Assembly: GCA_004151065.3 (NCBI GenBank)
Contig: NWUY0304642897.1
Location: 1-21,196, forward strand
Reading direction: 5' to 3'
DNA: 21,196 nt
DNA from: Larix sibirica
Lineage: Eukaryota > Streptophyta > Pinopsida > Pinales > Pinaceae
Below are positions 18,730 to 21,196 of the stretch, piece after piece; the stretch's first letter is position 1, and the number at the start of each line of letters is the position of its first letter. Position numbers and translations under genes: made by a program. The notes under the pieces are model-generated. The model was given only the letters and a program-made list of their open reading frames with translations. It ran no database searches and was not told where the DNA came from.

Positions 18730-19590
18730 TCCTTAGTTCTAGCCATCATTAGGAGTAGGTTGATGGCACTGAAATTATTATCCAGGGAGACATCGGTCTA
18801 GGGCATTCTCCAAAGGACATTATTTGTAAGGCACTTGGTTTTGAGATCTGTGCTCTTTATTTGGATGATGAGCAGGGCTGACTCAGTTGGCAAGATGTGG
18901 AACCGAGAAGAGATATTGCGTATATAATATATGAGTTACTTCTTTTCCTTTCCCTCACTAAATTAGTACGGTATGGTTTGGTATGGTAGGATGGATTTGG
19001 TTTTGGACTTGGAAGGAAGGCACATACAAATTGTACGTTGAGCGCGCGAACCCATGTATTTCTTATTTATGTATGTATAAATGCTCTTATAATGCTAAAT
19101 TTTCAGGATATCTCTCGTGATGGATGAGGCCCGAAGTAACACATGATCTCGTTGACAAGTTATTATGTTCAGTATTCTTGGAGCTAGGAACGAAGGGACG
19201 GATGCGTGGACAAAAATATGGATATGCTCAGCTGATGAACTAACATAATTGGGATAATGCTCTCTCCAAACTTTAATTACCCACGAATATCGCCTACAAG
19301 TTTTAAGGGATGTTTCCAAGGTCTGACACTTACTATATTGATTGAGGGAACAAGTATCAAGTAGGCATTAAATATTGCCAGCAGCAGTCTTGAGCTATTA
19401 TTCAATAAGTAGCAGGGGTCTCATAGCGTTGGTAGGTGGTTTATCTAGTAAACTAAGTAGTTGAAGTTGTTTTAGTAGTTTCATCCATTGATCCCAATAA
19501 GGATACTTTAATGCACCCCTGTTTGTTAACGCCCACTAACTTCCATGCATATATAGTTCCGTGAAGCATATGTGAGTATCCTGTTGGCTA
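18730..19590. other. Gene-free spacer
   Basis: A 39-codon forward stretch from 18762 reads as a plausible acidic peptide ending at TGA 18879, but is unassigned. GGTATGGTTTGGTATGG near 18970 is a short duplication. Antisense frame 19095-19319 matches nothing recognised. Confidence 0.35.
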
Positions 19591-19591
19591 A

Positions 19592-19900
19592 CTAATTGTA
19601 TTGGATCCAGTGCTGGTTACAAGGGTTGTACAATTTGAAGTAAAGGATGCAGCACCAGCGCCATCAGTGGTTTAAGTCGATGAAGCAAAAGGTGATTCTG
19701 TCAGTTGTGCGTAAAATGATTTTTTGGATGCACCCCTTGACTAAACTAAGTCCAAACAAGTTGCTACATATGTTAAGCTTACTTAGACGATCAGCTAAAG
19801 CTTCATTTATTAAAGTTGTCCCGAAATAGATCCAGTTTAAGAGTAAAACCTTCATGATTGTTATTAAGTTTCTTATTCTCGAAACGATATACTGTTCCAA
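19592..19900. pseudogene. Possible decayed coding stretch, strand uncertain
   Basis: Forward, one frame from 19592 reads smoothly (LDPVLVTRVVQFEVKDAAP, then on) but meets stops at 19673, 19712, 19742, 19784 and 19796. Antisense, 19664-19900 is open for 78 codons and contains YFGTTLINEALADRLSK (near 19760-19815), which loosely recalls the ADxxTK segment at the end of Ty1/copia RNase H. The two readings compete and neither is secure. It may be a nuclear retroelement scrap or chance. Confidence 0.22.
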
Positions 19901-20009
19901 GCAGTCATGAGCAATATCAGTAAAGTAATTTATTGAGATATAGTTACGGATGTTCTAGATGCTATGGATGTTCGAGATCTTACATAAACGGATCGAGATG
20001 CATATCCAG

Positions 20010-20100
20010 ACATAAAAAAAAATGATGAAAAATGAAAAATGATGAGATCTTACTAACCTTTTCCTCTCTCGAGACATAAACATGGAAAATGATGATATTA
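20010..20100 (+). repeat. A-rich AAAAATGATGA repeats
   Basis: AAAATGATGA and GAAAAATG words recur at about 20019-20044 and 20085-20098, a low-complexity slippage tract that gives rise to antisense frames rich in Phe and Ser. Confidence 0.5.
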
Positions 20101-20290
20101 AAAGTTTTACACTTGGGGAAACTTTGAAGAACGAGGTTGTTGATCCCAATAACAAGAAACTGCCACGACAAAGAAAATATTACATCTAACCTGTGACATG
20201 CGGTTGATTTTGGGAGATAATGCATCCCTTCGTGTCTTAACGCATGCAGTTAAGGAGAACAATGACACCTGGCATGATGCATGTATATAT

Positions 20291-20386
20291 GCAGAAAAAT
20301 CTTCGATAAGCATGTCGTCCTCGATAAAAGCAAATCAGCCATGCAGAAAAACTAAGCAGACCATCCTCGATAAGCAAATTAGCCAT
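20291..20386 (+). repeat. Tandem duplication of about 50 bp
   Basis: GCAGAAAAA begins units at 20291 and 20343. Each unit ends with CCTCGATAA(AA)GCAAATyAGCCAT (about 20319-20342 and 20365-20386). Units are 52 and 44 bases. An additional CTTCGATAAGCATG within the first unit suggests a smaller ancestral module. Confidence 0.7.
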
Positions 20387-20611
20387 CTGAAATCAAATCA
20401 TGTGTGAATTTGAATTGTTGCAGTTGCGAAAAATTCAAATTGAGCTATCTTCTCTCCTTTGTGATGAGCTTGAACCACTTAATCTCAAGCAGATACACTC
20501 GTTTTTCAAAACCAGGGGACTCGATTTTCAGTCTAAATGAAGCATTTTACTTGCGCCATTCACCAACAGAGTGACAGAAACCTAAAGCTTAGAATTGGAC
20601 ATTGTCGTCGA

Positions 20612-20728
20612 GAGATCTGTAGCCAATCCTGTCCCTTGTACCGTGATGCACATTGAAGATTGAAGCACATTTACTGGAGAACTCTGCGGCCAAACCCAGC
20701 CCTTATACTGTGATGCACATTGAATATT
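20612..20728 (+). repeat. 67-bp tandem duplication carrying GTGATGCACATTGAA
   Basis: The exact 15-mer GTGATGCACATTGAA is at 20643-20657 and 20710-20724. Upstream parts also match in order: GAGATCTGTAGCCAAtCC with GAACTCTGCGGCCAAaCC, and CCCTTGTAC with CCCTTATAC. The whole unit therefore duplicated and then diverged. Confidence 0.72.
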
Positions 20729-20729
20729 T

Positions 20730-21196
20730 ATAGGAAAGAGTAATGACACCAACCACTCAGTTTATGTCTGCCGGGACATTTCAGAAACGAAGAATAATAT
20801 CTTAAGTGTGTGCATTGCTCGTGATTTGGGTTTCCAAGGGATTGGTGCCACCATCCTTTTATCTTAAAAGATTAGGATGGTCAAACAGTGAATCTATCAA
20901 AATTGAAGGGAAAATCAATGGTGCTCTGCTTTTATACTTTTATCCTGCAGAAGGAGAGAGATATCTGAGTAAAGGGAGGACAAGGCAGCTGCAGTGTGTA
21001 GATCATTTTATCTATAATGTTGGAGATGAGATAAAATGTGTGCAATGGCTACTGTTGTTTCCATCCAGGATACTTTGATATATGTTACCTTGAATTACGT
21101 GTTATTCCAGATAGGAAGGGTGTTTTGATGTGTAGCCAGAAGTCCGTAATATGTTTTTATTGGATTTCCAAATCGATGAATGACCCATCCAGTACA
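20730..21196. other. Terminal spacer with unassigned 90-codon frame
   Basis: Frame 20806-21078 (+) begins with a hydrophobic segment, has a Lys/Glu/Ser middle and ends in a Trp/Leu/Phe-rich tail. It matches no protein I recognise, and nothing around it suggests translation. The last 118 bases hold no feature I can name. Confidence 0.3.

Noticed and set aside
18762-18878. 39-codon forward stretch as a gene fragment
   Set aside because: Short, stops on both sides, no motif recognised.
1-21196. CRISPR array, prophage, or bacterial operon
   Set aside because: No regularly spaced identical repeats, no run of open frames and no ribosome-binding pattern; the repeats seen are few, uneven and diverged.

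Overview
This window reads as plant mitochondrial DNA, most likely from a lineage with a very large and loosely packed mitochondrial genome (a conifer or other gymnosperm is my best guess). The key anchor is the first 18 bases, which match the 3' end of plant mitochondrial small-subunit rRNA (rrn18: ...TGCGGCTGGATCGAATCC). No intact protein gene follows. In 21 kb the longest open frame is about 102 codons, and no standard mitochondrial protein gene, intact tRNA, group II intron domain V or rrn5 could be recognised by eye. The sequence is therefore almost entirely non-coding: degenerate tandem repeats, small inverted repeats and a few decayed insertions.

Layout. 1-18 is the rrn18 3' end. 19-440 is its 3' flank, with a strong hairpin and three degenerate copies of a CCAATAAAA...ATATCC element. 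440-3100 is C-rich and G-poor, with a short Ty3/gypsy integrase-like scrap near 2532-2600 and a 114-bp-spaced repeat near 2900-3030. 3420-3650 is an AT-rich array with about 95-bp spacing. 3650-6250 has the opposite skew (G over C) and no recognisable gene. 6901-7320 is the clearest foreign element: a decayed LINE (non-LTR) reverse transcriptase with two in-frame stops and no FADD box, presumably transferred from the nucleus. 7574-7763 is a TCCYGAG repeat array, 8011-8090 may be a large-subunit rRNA scrap, and 8108-8200 is a 47-bp-class tandem duplication.

8330-9830 is again C/T-rich with weak repeats. 10230-10420 holds a tandem GGTCTAATGGTAA element. 11350-13150 carries several perfect stem-loops and short tandem repeats; the best stem-loop is a perfect 15-bp arm pair at 13104-13148. 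13400-14600 is a long degenerate array built on GGTAAGsTTArCAC and CTTTATAAGG modules, with one pair of units exactly 100 bp apart. 14700-21196 is ordinary-looking intergenic DNA with local tandem duplications, a strong two-part hairpin at 18692-18728, and a possible decayed coding stretch near 19592-19900.

The parts do not form a pathway or operon. The picture is slow accumulation of short repeats plus rare nuclear retroelement insertions downstream of an rRNA gene. I found no convincing new functional system; the repeat families and paired hairpins are the most distinctive content.
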